64,000 bases of DNA from an uncultured Bacteroidia bacterium (GCA_902785755.1 CACZZO010000004.1:184772-248771); one strand, 5' to 3'; shown: positions 9,239 to 18,290, counted from the stretch's first letter. A program made the numbers and translations. The notes: generated from the sequence alone by a model not told the origin.

Positions 9239-9796
9239 CTATTTGGTAATTATTGTTTTGTCGTCGTCTTCATACACAGGTTCCACCTTGGCTCGCATGA
9301 TGTGGACGGGAATGTATTGGCCGACCGCTTCGATGAAGACAATCAGGTGGCGCTTGTTTTCGATGGTGTCGAGCCGTCCCACAAGGCCTTTCATTGGGCC
9401 GGTGATGATGCGCACCATTTGGCCAACCTTCAGGTCTTCCTTGTTCTGCATCTTGAACTCTTCGCCGTGTTCGTAGTCTTCCACAAACCTCTTGATGGCA
9501 AGGATTTGGTTTTCGGGAACCACGACGGCTTTGTGCTCGAAAGTGATGAATCTCACTACACCGTATACATTTAGAATCGGGATGTATTCCTTTTCGTTGG
9601 AAAAGACGAACACATACGACCTGAACAAAGGTTCTTCCACTTTCTTGCGGCGGTCGCTCCACTGCTTCACTTGCGTAATCAGAGGCAAATAAGCTGTAAT
9701 GCCCGCTTTTTCAAGCTGCCAAAGCACTTTCTTCTCGGACCTCGACTTGACATAAATGGCATGCCATTGCCTCTCGTTACGATTGTCTGTTGCCAT
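9239..9796 (-). CDS. UpxY-family transcription antiterminator (NusG-like)
   Basis: 185 aa. The N-terminal NGN domain begins with WHAIYVKSRSEKKVLWQLEKAGITAYLPL and a KOW domain follows at about residues 125-155 (VGQMVRIITGPMKGLVGRL). UpxY proteins bind elongating RNA polymerase at the 5' end of surface-polysaccharide operons and stop premature termination. Here the gene is 2 bp downstream of the Wzc-like kinase gene and not at the head of a glycosyltransferase cluster, which is unusual; it could act in trans on another capsule locus. Confidence 0.92.
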   Translation of the reverse strand: MATDNRNERQWHAIYVKSRSEKKVLWQLEKAGITAYLPLITQVKQWSDRRKKVEEPLFRSYVFVFSNEKEYIPILNVYGVVRFITFEHKAVVVPENQILAIKRFVEDYEHGEEFKMQNKEDLKVGQMVRIITGPMKGLVGRLDTIENKRHLIVFIEAVGQYIPVHIMRAKVEPVYEDDDKTIITK

Positions 9797-9798
9797 GA

Positions 9799-12264
9799 TT
9801 ATCGTTTTATCTTGCGGCTTATTTTTTTCTTGTCTTCGCCTTCGTCGTCATAATAGCTGGCATCATAGCCGTAGCCATAGCCGTATCCGTAGCCATAGCC
9901 ATATTTCTTGCCGCCATAGCCGTAAGCCTTCTCAATTTCGAGGCCGTTGACGACGATGTAGAATTGCAAGTTGCGGTCTTCAAGGTCTTTGATGATGCTG
10001 CTGAAAGCGTTCCTGTTGGTCACGCCCTGACGGACGATGAACAAGTTGGCTTCGGAATAGCGCATGAGCAGCAGGGCATCGGTGACCATGGCGACAGGCG
10101 GAGTGTCGATGATGATATAATCATAGCGTTTTTTCAGTTCGGCGAACAATTCATCGCATTTCTTCGAGGCAATCAGCTCTGCTGGGTTGGGTGGGATGGG
10201 GCCGCTTGTGATGATGTCGAGGGTTGGTATCTTGCTAGAAGGCTGGATGATGTTGTCGATATTATCCTCCTGATTGCTCAAGAAGTTGCTCAATCCGATT
10301 TTGTTGTTGAGGCCAAACTCTTGGAACAATCTCGGTTTGCGCAAGTCGAAGCCCAGCAGGATTGTTTTCTTGCCGTATAGGGCATAAATGGAGGCGATGT
10401 TGATGCTGTTGAAAGTCTTGCCAATGCTTTGTGTGTCACCCGTAACAAGCACGGTGCAAGGCAATTTGCTTTGCGTGATGAACTCGATGTTGGTTCGGAT
10501 AGAGCGGAACGATTCCGCCACAGGCGACTTGGGATTGTTGATGACCAAGAGAGGATCCTTGTTGGTGGACTGCGCCACTTGGCCGATGATGGGGAAGCGT
10601 GTCAGTTTTTCCACATCCTTGCGGTCGGTGATGGTCACATTGAAAAATTCTTTCAGGAAAAGGAATAGTGCAGGAATCAACAACCCAAGGAACAGTGCGA
10701 TGAGATAGTTCATCTTGGTTCGGGGCGAAATCCATTTTGTCGTCTCCAAGCGTGCTTCGTCGAGAATCTCGTTGTCGGGAGTATTGGAGGCTTTCAGGAT
10801 TTGGGCTTCGGCGCGGCGGCGCATCAGGTACTTGTAGGTTTCGTTGGTGAAGTCGAAGTTTCGTTGGTAGTTGATAAGTTGCTGCTGTTTGCCTGGCAAT
10901 TGGCGCGATCTTGTCATCAATGTGCCGATGCGGCGCTCTATTTCGTTGAGGCTCATCTGGGCATTGTTCACAAGGTTGTTGACGTTCTCGAGCAAGGCCT
11001 TCTTTGTGGTGACAATCTGCTCGTTGAGTTTTACGATTTGGGGGTGTTGTTCCGTCAGGGTGAGCATTTGTGTAGCCTTGGCTTGCGACAAGTTGACGAG
11101 GTCGCGGGTGAGTTGGTTCAGTAGCGGGTCGTTGATGCCCATCGTACTCGGTGCGGCAAGGTTTTCCGGGTCGTTGATTTGAACCTTGATATAGTCTTGC
11201 AATTGCTTGTAAATCTTTACATTGACAGCCATTTCAGCCCTTTCTTTCTCCAAAGCTTGGATGTTGGTGTAAACCTGATTGGCTTGAAGGTCGAGGTTCA
11301 TAAGGTCGTTCTCTTGGCGGAAGTCCTTCAAGTCAGTTTCAGCTTGGCCTAACGATTCTTGGATGTCGTTTAATTCGTTGTTGATGAACTTGATGGTGTT
11401 TTCCGAAACGAGGTTTTTCTTCTCCAAACCACGAGAAACATATTCATTCATCAGTAAATTCACAAATTCCACAATCTTCAGCTTGTTGGTGCCTTTCATG
11501 CTCACTGCGGCCACCGAAGCTTGTTTGGTTATGGGGGTTACAGTAAAGGTGCTCAATTGTGACACAAGGGAAGAATAGCTGTTGAGCCAGAAGAATAGTT
11601 TGCGTGAATGTGCGGTTTCGGGATCGAATAGTTCGGTTTTGGTGATGCGTATGCGGTTGTAGCCATTGTCGATCCATTCGCCTTCCTTGTAAAATCCAAT
11701 GGTGTCAACTGTGGCGAAAGGGTCATATTCGGTTTGTTGGCGAAGGATGAAATCATACTTGGTGAGGCCTTCGCCAAAAGTATGGAGCTTGATGTCACCG
11801 TCGTCGAGGAAAGTGATTTCGTAAGTTAATCCCACGGCTTGAGGTATACTATGCTCAAATTCGACCATAAATGGTGAGTTTTTGTACAATTCGCTGGTCG
11901 TGATGCGACCTTTTTCCAAGTAAGTTACTTCGATACCCATTTTTCTAATCACACGCTCGGATAAGGTGTATGAAGTCAAGATGGCAATTTCATTGTCAAT
12001 ATTCTGAATACCGCCAAAAGTCATTTTAGTCATAATGGATGTCGGGTCGTAGTCGTCTTTTCCCTCCTTGATGAGTACAGTGCCCGTAGTCTGGTACACC
12101 TTGGTCGAATAGCGGTTGACGACGAAGCCGATGGCCAATGCCGCAACAGCAAAAATGACGAACAGATACCAATGACGCATGCAGATGAAAATTATCTGCT
12201 TGATATCGATAGTTTGTTCTTCGGTGGTTTCTTTGGGTTTGTATGATAGATTTTCGTTTTGCAT
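9799..12264 (-). CDS. Wzc-like polysaccharide co-polymerase with C-terminal BY-kinase
   Basis: 821 aa. Wzz domain with transmembrane helix at about residues 32-52 (RHWYLFVIFAVAALAIGFVV), a periplasmic coiled-coil and GNVR-like region (residues 280-480), a second helix at about 520-540 (YLIALFLGLLIPALFLFL), then the cytoplasmic bacterial tyrosine kinase: P-loop TGDTQSIGKTF, Walker A' LLGFDLRKP and Walker B YIIIDTPPVAM. The P-loop has QSIGKT where most members have GEGKT. The tail is a tyrosine cluster built of Gly-Tyr repeats (residues about 787-810), the expected autophosphorylation site. The enzyme controls chain length and export with the Wza-like lipoprotein encoded 20 bp upstream. Confidence 0.94.
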   Translation of the reverse strand: MQNENLSYKPKETTEEQTIDIKQIIFICMRHWYLFVIFAVAALAIGFVVNRYSTKVYQTTGTVLIKEGKDDYDPTSIMTKMTFGGIQNIDNEIAILTSYTLSERVIRKMGIEVTYLEKGRITTSELYKNSPFMVEFEHSIPQAVGLTYEITFLDDGDIKLHTFGEGLTKYDFILRQQTEYDPFATVDTIGFYKEGEWIDNGYNRIRITKTELFDPETAHSRKLFFWLNSYSSLVSQLSTFTVTPITKQASVAAVSMKGTNKLKIVEFVNLLMNEYVSRGLEKKNLVSENTIKFINNELNDIQESLGQAETDLKDFRQENDLMNLDLQANQVYTNIQALEKERAEMAVNVKIYKQLQDYIKVQINDPENLAAPSTMGINDPLLNQLTRDLVNLSQAKATQMLTLTEQHPQIVKLNEQIVTTKKALLENVNNLVNNAQMSLNEIERRIGTLMTRSRQLPGKQQQLINYQRNFDFTNETYKYLMRRRAEAQILKASNTPDNEILDEARLETTKWISPRTKMNYLIALFLGLLIPALFLFLKEFFNVTITDRKDVEKLTRFPIIGQVAQSTNKDPLLVINNPKSPVAESFRSIRTNIEFITQSKLPCTVLVTGDTQSIGKTFNSINIASIYALYGKKTILLGFDLRKPRLFQEFGLNNKIGLSNFLSNQEDNIDNIIQPSSKIPTLDIITSGPIPPNPAELIASKKCDELFAELKKRYDYIIIDTPPVAMVTDALLLMRYSEANLFIVRQGVTNRNAFSSIIKDLEDRNLQFYIVVNGLEIEKAYGYGGKKYGYGYGYGYGYGYDASYYDDEGEDKKKISRKIKR
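9864..9903 (-). repeat. Gly-Tyr codon repeat in the wzc-like tail
   Basis: Degenerate hexanucleotide repeat encoding consecutive Gly-Tyr dipeptides at the kinase C-terminus. Slippage here could change the number of phosphorylatable tyrosines without shifting the frame. Confidence 0.75.
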
Positions 12265-12284
12265 GGCTGAATTAGATTAGTGGA

Positions 12285-13079
12285 TTATTCTTTTTTAAGA
12301 AGATTAAACAAGGTTATAGCCAAAGTGACGATGGAGAGTACGGTGGAGTAGGGGAAGGTGGTGAAGCCCCATTGCTTGATTTTAAGCGGTTCCACATAAA
12401 CGATGTCATTGGGTTTCAGATAGAAATAAGGTGAGGAAAGAATGTCAGCTTGCCCCATGTCAACAATGTGGATTTCGGAACCAGTGTCGGTTTGGCGGAT
12501 GATTTTCACTTCGTTTTTCTTGGCGAAATTAGTCATGTTGCCTGCCATTGAAACGGCTTCAAACAAGTTGATTTGCGACTGGTAGACTTTGTACATACCA
12601 GGTCTGGCTACTTCGCCCAACACCGTCAAGTTGAAGTTGGACAACTTCACGATAATCGTGGTTTGGTTGACAAACTTGTTGATTTCCGTTTGCATTTTTT
12701 CCTTGGCACCATCTACGGTCAGGTTCTTGAGTTCAATTTTACCTGTCAGAGGTAGCTCGATGCAGCCGTCTTCGTCCAAAGTATAGGATTGGAGATAGAT
12801 GGCAGCATCAGTGCTGGTATATGTTCTGCCTATATCGCCTGCCAAGGCAGCGGCACTCCGCTCGTCGATGGTGTTGATGAAGCGGATATAAAGATTGTCG
12901 CCGGGCTGCAACTTGTAATCCACGTTGCGTTCGTTGACGTAATTGGCGGATTGGTTTTCTGCCACCATCTGGGCGTCTTTCAGATAAAGCATTTTCTTGT
13001 ACGGAACACAGGAAGCGAAAAACATGGCCAACAACAAGGCGACCATCCCCAGTTTCAATGAATTTTTCAAGTATTTCAT
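12285..13079 (-). CDS. Wza-like polysaccharide export lipoprotein
   Basis: 264 aa. Signal peptide with lipobox FFASC (Cys about residue 24), then YKKMLYLKDAQ, and the Poly_export and SLBB-type domains (YKLQPGDNLYIRF; GCIELPLTGKIEL; LNLTVLGEVARPG). A C-terminal hydrophobic segment (TVLSIVTLAITLFNLL) may span a membrane, as in outer-membrane exporters of this family. The protein forms the outer-membrane channel for surface polysaccharide and works with the Wzc-like kinase encoded 20 bp downstream. It lies 2 bp after gldH. Confidence 0.93.
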   Translation of the reverse strand: MKYLKNSLKLGMVALLLAMFFASCVPYKKMLYLKDAQMVAENQSANYVNERNVDYKLQPGDNLYIRFINTIDERSAAALAGDIGRTYTSTDAAIYLQSYTLDEDGCIELPLTGKIELKNLTVDGAKEKMQTEINKFVNQTTIIVKLSNFNLTVLGEVARPGMYKVYQSQINLFEAVSMAGNMTNFAKKNEVKIIRQTDTGSEIHIVDMGQADILSSPYFYLKPNDIVYVEPLKIKQWGFTTFPYSTVLSIVTLAITLFNLLKKE

Positions 13080-13081
13080 GG

Positions 13082-13552
13082 CTATTGTAAGTTATTGTTT
13101 ATCAATGTGATTTTCTTTACTCCGACAAGCGGCGTTTTGGGCATTTTCTGTTCAATCTTGAATTGGTATTTGCCCGTATCGGTGAATTGCAGTTGCTTGT
13201 TGATGGGCAAGTCGAAAGTGTAGCAATCATCCTTCTTTTCCGAGTTCCAGTGGCCTTCGTTGTCCTTCAGGTTGAACTTGTATCCTTTGGCGCGATAAGG
13301 GCTTCCATCCTCGTCGAGAACGGCAAATACCATTGAGAAGTAGTCGTAAGGATAATCATCGGTGAAACTGATGCGCAAACTCAAATCGTAGGTCGTGGCC
13401 TCTTTAATTTCGATAGTATCACGCACATAATCAAAGCGTTCCCACACAGTATTGTAGAAACTCCTTTGCAGCAATTCTGCATTTTCACCTTGTTGCTTGC
13501 ATCCAAAAAGGCAGAAAAGACAAGCCAAGGACAACAAGACAGATTTCTTCAT
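13082..13552 (-). CDS. gldH: GldH-like gliding-motility lipoprotein
   Basis: 156 aa. Signal peptide with lipobox CLFGC (Cys about residue 18). The mature protein matches the GldH layout: WERFDYVRDTIEIKEATTYDLSLRISFTDDYPY in the middle and the closing segment KYQFKIEQKMPKTPLVGVKKITLIN, which resembles the family's G-Y-x-F-x-I-x-Q...L-x-G-I ending. GldH is an envelope lipoprotein needed for gliding in Flavobacterium and present in many non-gliding Bacteroidales. It is first in the minus-strand run with the polysaccharide exporter genes. The assignment rests on family pattern, not alignment. Confidence 0.72.
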   Translation of the reverse strand: MKKSVLLSLACLFCLFGCKQQGENAELLQRSFYNTVWERFDYVRDTIEIKEATTYDLSLRISFTDDYPYDYFSMVFAVLDEDGSPYRAKGYKFNLKDNEGHWNSEKKDDCYTFDLPINKQLQFTDTGKYQFKIEQKMPKTPLVGVKKITLINNNLQ

Positions 13553-13574
13553 TTTAATAGTTTGAAAAATCGTG

Positions 13575-13582
13575 CAAATATA
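13575..13582 (-). promoter_or_regulatory. -7 box for the gldH-wza-wzc-upxY run
   Basis: TATATTTG on the minus strand, 22 bp upstream of the gldH start. All five downstream genes are separated by 2-23 bp, so this may be their common promoter. Confidence 0.55.
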
Positions 13583-13685
13583 CGAAAAAACGGATTATTG
13601 GCGCATTATTCTTCGGATTTTCATGGAAAAGGGAATTTTATCAAAAAAAACTTGCCAAAATGTCTGCAAAACCAAGAAAAACTTA

Positions 13686-13693
13686 TACTTTTG
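13686..13693 (+). promoter_or_regulatory. -7 box for the PBP2-rodA operon
   Basis: TACTTTTG, 17 bp upstream of the ATG at 13711. Its position supports that start over an in-frame ATG at 13660, which would precede the transcript. Confidence 0.55.
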
Positions 13694-13710
13694 TCAACCG
13701 CGAAATCATC

Positions 13711-15573
13711 ATGAGAAAGAAAAACAACATTCTGTCTGACAGGAAATTACTGATAATGGCCATCTTCATTGCCGTGGGGATTGTCTTTATCGTCAAGTTG
13801 TTTTCGCTCCAAGTCCTCGACAAGCACTACAAGCAATTGGCCGACAACAACGCCTTGCGATTCATCACCCAATATCCCGCCCGAGGCAAGGTCTTCGACC
13901 GCAACGGCCAACTTTTGGTGTTCAACGAGGCGGTCTACGACCTCATGGTGATTCCCAGGCAAACCATCATCAAGGACACGCTCGACCCCTATTATCCCTT
14001 CGACACGATAGGTTTCTGCCTTCTGCTCGACATCGACAAGAATTCGTTCATCGAGCGGATGAACAAGGCGAAAAACATATCCTACCTGAAGCCCTCGCCT
14101 TTCATGACCCAAATCTCGAAGGAAAACTACACCCACATTGCCGAGGTGCTTTACCGCTATCCGGGCTTCTATTTCCAGACCCGCACGGTGCGCCATTATC
14201 CGCAAGCCATTGCCGCACACACCTTGGGCGACATCGGCGAAATCAGCCAAGCCGAGTTGGAAAAAGACCAAGAGAACTACTACCGTCAGGGCGACTATAT
14301 CGGGAAGTCGGGTATCGAGAAGTTCTATGAGAAGGAACTTCGCGGCGTAAAAGGCCTGAAAGTGATGATGGTGGACGTACACAATCGTGAAATGGGCAGC
14401 TACAACGATGGCGAATTGGACAAAGAACCCATTGCCGGAAAGGACATCTACTTAGGCATGGACGCCGAATTGCAGGCCTATGGCGAGCAGTTGATGGTGG
14501 GCAAAATCGGCTCCATTGTGGCTGTAGAACCTTCAACGGGACAAATCTTGGCTTTCGTCACCAGCCCCACCTACGACCCCAATCTCCTCGTAGGTCGCGA
14601 GCGCGGTAAGAACTACAAGGAATTACAAAACGACCCGATGAAGCCCTTGATTAACAGAGCCATCAGCGGCACATATCCGCCCGGTTCAACCTTCAAGACT
14701 GTGGTTGGACTTATCGCCATGCAAAGCGGCACTATTACGCCTCACACCGTGTTCCATTGCAGCGGAACGGCTTCGCTTCCCATCAAATGCACTCACTCTC
14801 ACGGCCCCAGCCCCGACTTCGCCAACGCCATCATGAATTCGTGCAATCCTTATTTCTACGAAGCTTTCAAAGCCACCATCAATAATTCGAAATTCGGCAA
14901 CATCAAGAAAGGTTACGAGTATTGGAAAGACATGACCTACAAGATGGGGCTTGGACACAAGTTCAACACCGACATTCCCTACGAGCGCTCGGGCAACATT
15001 CCTTCGCGGGAGTATTATGACAAAATGTACAAAGACCAATGGAACTCTGTGACAATCCGCTCGTTAGGTATTGGTCAAGGCGAAGTGTTGGTCACGCCGT
15101 TGCAGTTGGCGAACATCGCGGCCATGATTGCCAATGAGGGCTATTACTATCCGCCCCATCTCATCAAATGCTTTGGCGACACCACGGCTATCCCCGAAGT
15201 GATGACTACCCGCATAGAACCGGGCATTGATAGAAAATACTTTAAAGTGATGAAGGCGGGACTGCGCACGGTGTTCAGCGGACCTGCGGGTACGGCACGA
15301 CGCTTTGAGTTGAGCGACATTCCGCAATGCGGCAAAACAGGAACCGCCCAAAACCCACATGGCAACTATCACTCCAATTTTATCGCCTTTGCCCCCGCCG
15401 ACAACCCGAAAATCGCCCTTGCGGTCATTATTGAGAACGGTGGTTATGGAGCCACCTGGGCCGCTCCCATCGCCAGCTTGATGATTGAGAAATATGTCCG
15501 AGGCTACACGGTGCGCGAAGAGTTGGAAAAACGCATGATGGAAGGCAGAATCTCATACAAGAACGAAAGATGA
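13711..15573 (+). CDS. mrdA: Penicillin-binding protein 2 (peptidoglycan transpeptidase)
   Basis: 620 aa from the ATG at 13711. Short cytoplasmic tail, one transmembrane helix (LLIMAIFIAVGIVFIVKLF), the PBP dimerisation domain (ARGKVFDRNGQLLVFNE), then the transpeptidase: STFK-type motif GSTFKTVVG with the catalytic Ser, SCN-type SCNPYF, and KTGTAQNPHG. PBP2 crosslinks peptidoglycan in the periplasm during cell elongation. Its stop overlaps the rodA start by 4 bp (ATGA), the classical elongasome pair. The region just upstream of the SxxK motif also contains the expected SIVAVEPSTGQILAFVTSPTYDPN. Confidence 0.95.
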   Translation: MRKKNNILSDRKLLIMAIFIAVGIVFIVKLFSLQVLDKHYKQLADNNALRFITQYPARGKVFDRNGQLLVFNEAVYDLMVIPRQTIIKDTLDPYYPFDTIGFCLLLDIDKNSFIERMNKAKNISYLKPSPFMTQISKENYTHIAEVLYRYPGFYFQTRTVRHYPQAIAAHTLGDIGEISQAELEKDQENYYRQGDYIGKSGIEKFYEKELRGVKGLKVMMVDVHNREMGSYNDGELDKEPIAGKDIYLGMDAELQAYGEQLMVGKIGSIVAVEPSTGQILAFVTSPTYDPNLLVGRERGKNYKELQNDPMKPLINRAISGTYPPGSTFKTVVGLIAMQSGTITPHTVFHCSGTASLPIKCTHSHGPSPDFANAIMNSCNPYFYEAFKATINNSKFGNIKKGYEYWKDMTYKMGLGHKFNTDIPYERSGNIPSREYYDKMYKDQWNSVTIRSLGIGQGEVLVTPLQLANIAAMIANEGYYYPPHLIKCFGDTTAIPEVMTTRIEPGIDRKYFKVMKAGLRTVFSGPAGTARRFELSDIPQCGKTGTAQNPHGNYHSNFIAFAPADNPKIALAVIIENGGYGATWAAPIASLMIEKYVRGYTVREELEKRMMEGRISYKNER

Positions 15574-16841
15574 ACGAAAGAAACAGCATCATAGGAAAAA
15601 TCGATTGGGTCACCGTACTGATTTATTTGGTTTTGGTGATGATAGGGTGGTTTAGCATCTTCTCGGCCCGCTACAATGAAGCCCACCCCAGCATCTTTGA
15701 CATGTCGCAAGTGTATGGAAAACAGCTGATTTGGATAGGTGCAGCCTTGTTCACGGGTTTCGTCGTCCTCCTCATCGACGCGAAGTTTTTCAACGCTTTT
15801 TCGCTTTGGATATATATCGCGGTGTTGGGCTTGCTTTTCGTGGTTTTGGTCTACAGCAAGGCCACCAAGGGTGCCACTTCGTGGATTGACCTCGGCGGTG
15901 GCATCAAGATCCAACCGTCGGAATTTGCGAAAATGGCCACGGCTTTGGCGGTTGCTGGCTACCTCGACCGATTGGATGTAGACCTGCAAAAACGTAAGGA
16001 TCAGATTGTTACGTTGGCATTCATCCTGATTCCTATGGCCTTGGTACTCATGCAAAACGACACAGGTTCGGCCATCGTTTTCGTTTCTTTCATTTTTGTC
16101 CTTTACCGTGAGGGCTTCCCCGGTACGGGTTTGGCCATGACTGCGGGCGTGGTGGCCATCATCCTGTTTATTTTCACCTTGCTTTGGTCGCAAAAAGTCA
16201 TGTATATCATCTTGGGCGGTTTGTTTGCCCTCACTTTGACTTTCTACCTGATTAACAAGAAGAAAGACCTTATCACGATGATTGCGGTCTTTGCCTTTTC
16301 CTTCGCTTTCGTGTTCTCGGTCGACTTTGCCTTCAACAATGTACTTCAAACGCACCAGCGCAACCGCATTCTCGTCATGCTGGGCAAACTAAACGACACC
16401 AATGACGTGGGCTACAATGTTCACCAGTCGAAAATTGCCATCGGCTCTGGCGGCTTTGCGGGAAAGGGTTTCTTGGAAGGCACGCAAACCAAATACGACT
16501 TCGTTCCCGAACAACATACCGATTTCATTTTCTGCACGATAGGCGAAGAAGGCGGTTTCCTGGGCACCTCGGCGGTGGTGTTGCTTTATGTGGCTTTGCT
16601 GCTGCGCATCGTCATTTTGGCCGAGCGACAACGCTCCACTTTCAGCCGTGTGTATGGCTACGCGATTGCGGGCATTTTCTTCATGCATGTTGCCATCAAT
16701 ATCGGCATGACCATCGGCCTAATGCCCGTCATCGGGATTCCGTTGCCTTTCCTAAGTTACGGAGGATCAAGCATGTTGGCTTTCACAATGATGTTGGCTA
16801 TTTTTGTGAAGCAGGATGCATATCGGTTGAATATGCTATAG
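15570..16841 (+). CDS. rodA: Rod-shape-determining SEDS glycosyltransferase RodA
   Basis: 423 aa with about ten transmembrane helices. SEDS family marks: KGATSWIDLGGGIKIQPSEFAKM (residues 92-114), LMQNDTGSAIVF, the long loop with VGYNVHQSKIAIGSGGFAGKGFLEGTQTKYDFVPEQHTDFIF, and the end PLPFLSYGGSSMLAFTMMLAIF. RodA polymerises lipid II glycan strands in the inner membrane with PBP2, whose gene overlaps it by 4 bp. It lies convergent to the next gene, with 29 bp between them. Confidence 0.95.
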   Translation: MNERNSIIGKIDWVTVLIYLVLVMIGWFSIFSARYNEAHPSIFDMSQVYGKQLIWIGAALFTGFVVLLIDAKFFNAFSLWIYIAVLGLLFVVLVYSKATKGATSWIDLGGGIKIQPSEFAKMATALAVAGYLDRLDVDLQKRKDQIVTLAFILIPMALVLMQNDTGSAIVFVSFIFVLYREGFPGTGLAMTAGVVAIILFIFTLLWSQKVMYIILGGLFALTLTFYLINKKKDLITMIAVFAFSFAFVFSVDFAFNNVLQTHQRNRILVMLGKLNDTNDVGYNVHQSKIAIGSGGFAGKGFLEGTQTKYDFVPEQHTDFIFCTIGEEGGFLGTSAVVLLYVALLLRIVILAERQRSTFSRVYGYAIAGIFFMHVAINIGMTIGLMPVIGIPLPFLSYGGSSMLAFTMMLAIFVKQDAYRLNML

Positions 16842-16870
16842 AAAAAACAATTGCGAAAAACGGATTGACC

Positions 16871-17332
16871 TCAGATTTTCAAATCGTTAATGATGGCAGA
16901 CCTCTCGTCAAGCAGGCGGTTCATGTCCTCGTCCGAAAGGTCAGGATTGCGCAGCTGCTTGTCGATTTCGGCCAAATGGGCTTCGAGGTTCTCGGTCGTT
17001 CCGGGAATGTCGGTGAGTTGCTTTTCCTTGTTGACCGTTGGGGCTTGTGGCGCAGCGTTTTGCGCAGGCATTTCCATGCCCGGGAACATGCCGGGGAAGT
17101 TTTTCAGTTGGCCCATCACCATGCCTACCATCTGCTTCGTGAATGGGTCGAGTTTGTAAATCTCGATTTTCATGTCTTGCTTCAGGTCGTCGAAGTCTTC
17201 GAGGAACATTTTCAGTTGTTCCTTTTGCTCCTCGTTGATGCCCGGAATGGCGTCAAGGTCTTGGTTTTCCATCATTTTCTTGAACATGTTCAAGAGGTCG
17301 TCGAGTCCGTTATTGAAATTGTTTTCGTCCAT
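16871..17332 (-). CDS. Hypothetical small acidic helical protein
   Basis: 153 aa from MDENNFNN at 17332; an in-frame ATG 54 bp upstream adds a basic stretch that does not look like a signal. The sequence is mostly helical and acidic (LLNMFKKMMENQDLDAIPGINEEQKEQLKMFLEDFDDLKQDM), with a Met/Pro-rich middle (FPGMFPGMEMPAQNAAPQAP) and a second helical pair at the end. No family recognised; no signal peptide or membrane helix. It may be a cytoplasmic adaptor, but nothing in the context says for what. Confidence 0.75.
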   Translation of the reverse strand: MDENNFNNGLDDLLNMFKKMMENQDLDAIPGINEEQKEQLKMFLEDFDDLKQDMKIEIYKLDPFTKQMVGMVMGQLKNFPGMFPGMEMPAQNAAPQAPTVNKEKQLTDIPGTTENLEAHLAEIDKQLRNPDLSDEDMNRLLDERSAIINDLKI

Positions 17333-17434
17333 TGTGTTCAAATTGGCTTGCAAAGAAACGAATTTTTTGCGGAATGATTGCGACAAAAGCCAAATTTTTC
17401 CGAATATTGCAAACTCAATTCTATCCTCTAATCT

Positions 17435-17442
17435 TACTTTTG
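17435..17442 (+). promoter_or_regulatory. -7 box upstream of the enoyl-CoA hydratase gene
   Basis: TACTTTTG, 56 bp upstream of the ATG. The leader that would follow consists almost wholly of the CTAAACTCTAAAC-type repeat. Confidence 0.5.
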
Positions 17443-17445
17443 ACT

Positions 17446-17489
17446 CTAAACCTCAAACTACTTTAAACTCTAACCCCTAAACTCTAAAC
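17446..17489 (+). repeat. Short repeat, copy A of the CCTAAACTCTAAAC family
   Basis: Degenerate repeats of ACTCTAAAC in the leader of the hydratase gene, including one exact CCTAAACTCTAAAC. Copies B and C occur at 21504-21536 (inside vsr) and 54668-54696. Confidence 0.75.
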
Positions 17490-17498
17490 TGAAAATAA

Positions 17499-18290
17499 AT
17501 GGATTTCAAAACGATAAAGGTGCAATTGGGCGAAAGCATGGCATGGGTCAACCTCGACCGCCCCGAGGTGCGCAACGCGCTGAACCCCGAACTGATAAGT
17601 GAACTGACCGAGGCCTTCGACTGGTTAGACATCCGCGACGACATCCGCGTCATCATCCTGAAAGGCAACGGGAAATGCTTCTGTGCTGGTGCCGACTTGG
17701 AGTATATGAAGGACATGGCGCGGTATAGTTATCCGCAGAATTTAGCCGATGCTGAGCGGCTTTCCAAACTCTTCCAGACCATTTATTTCTGCAATAAGGC
17801 TGTCATCGTCGATGTGCATGGTGCCTGCATCGGCGGGGCCAACGGCATCATCGCCGCCGCCGACATCGTGATTGCGGAAAAGGAAACCAAGTTCGCCTTC
17901 TCCGAGGTGCGCTTGGGCATCACGCCTGCCACGATTTCGCCTTTTGTCGTGAGCAAAATCGGCAACACCGCCGCTAAGGAACTGATGTTGACAGGTCGCC
18001 GCTTCACTGCTGAGGAAGCCAAGGATTTCCGTTTGGTGAATGTGGTCGTCGATGAATCGAAAATGATTGATACTGAGCGACAATACATCGACCATTTCCT
18101 GCACGCCTCGCCCGATGCCATCGCCGAGTGCAAAAACCTGCTTCGCATGGTTTCCGGCACCGACGACCGTTACAGTCCCATTTTCATGCAAACCTCCGTG
18201 GCCATCGCTAATCAGCGCATTTCCAAGTCAGGCCAAGAAGGCATGGCAGCGTTTTTCGAGAAGCGGAAACCAGCGTGGGATTTGCTCTAA
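17499..18290 (+). CDS. Enoyl-CoA hydratase/isomerase family protein
   Basis: 263 aa crotonase fold. LDRPEVRNALNPELISELTEAF at the N-terminus, FCAGADLEYMKDM for the first oxyanion-hole strand (around residues 63-75), and VDVHGACIGGANGIIAAADIVIAEKETKFAFSEVRLGITPATISPFV for the second, with the catalytic-region Glu retained. The SEVRLGITPATISPFV segment recalls methylglutaconyl-CoA hydratases of leucine breakdown, but exact substrate cannot be decided here. It stands alone; the next gene (elbB) has its own promoter. Confidence 0.9.
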   Translation: MDFKTIKVQLGESMAWVNLDRPEVRNALNPELISELTEAFDWLDIRDDIRVIILKGNGKCFCAGADLEYMKDMARYSYPQNLADAERLSKLFQTIYFCNKAVIVDVHGACIGGANGIIAAADIVIAEKETKFAFSEVRLGITPATISPFVVSKIGNTAAKELMLTGRRFTAEEAKDFRLVNVVVDESKMIDTERQYIDHFLHASPDAIAECKNLLRMVSGTDDRYSPIFMQTSVAIANQRISKSGQEGMAAFFEKRKPAWDLL

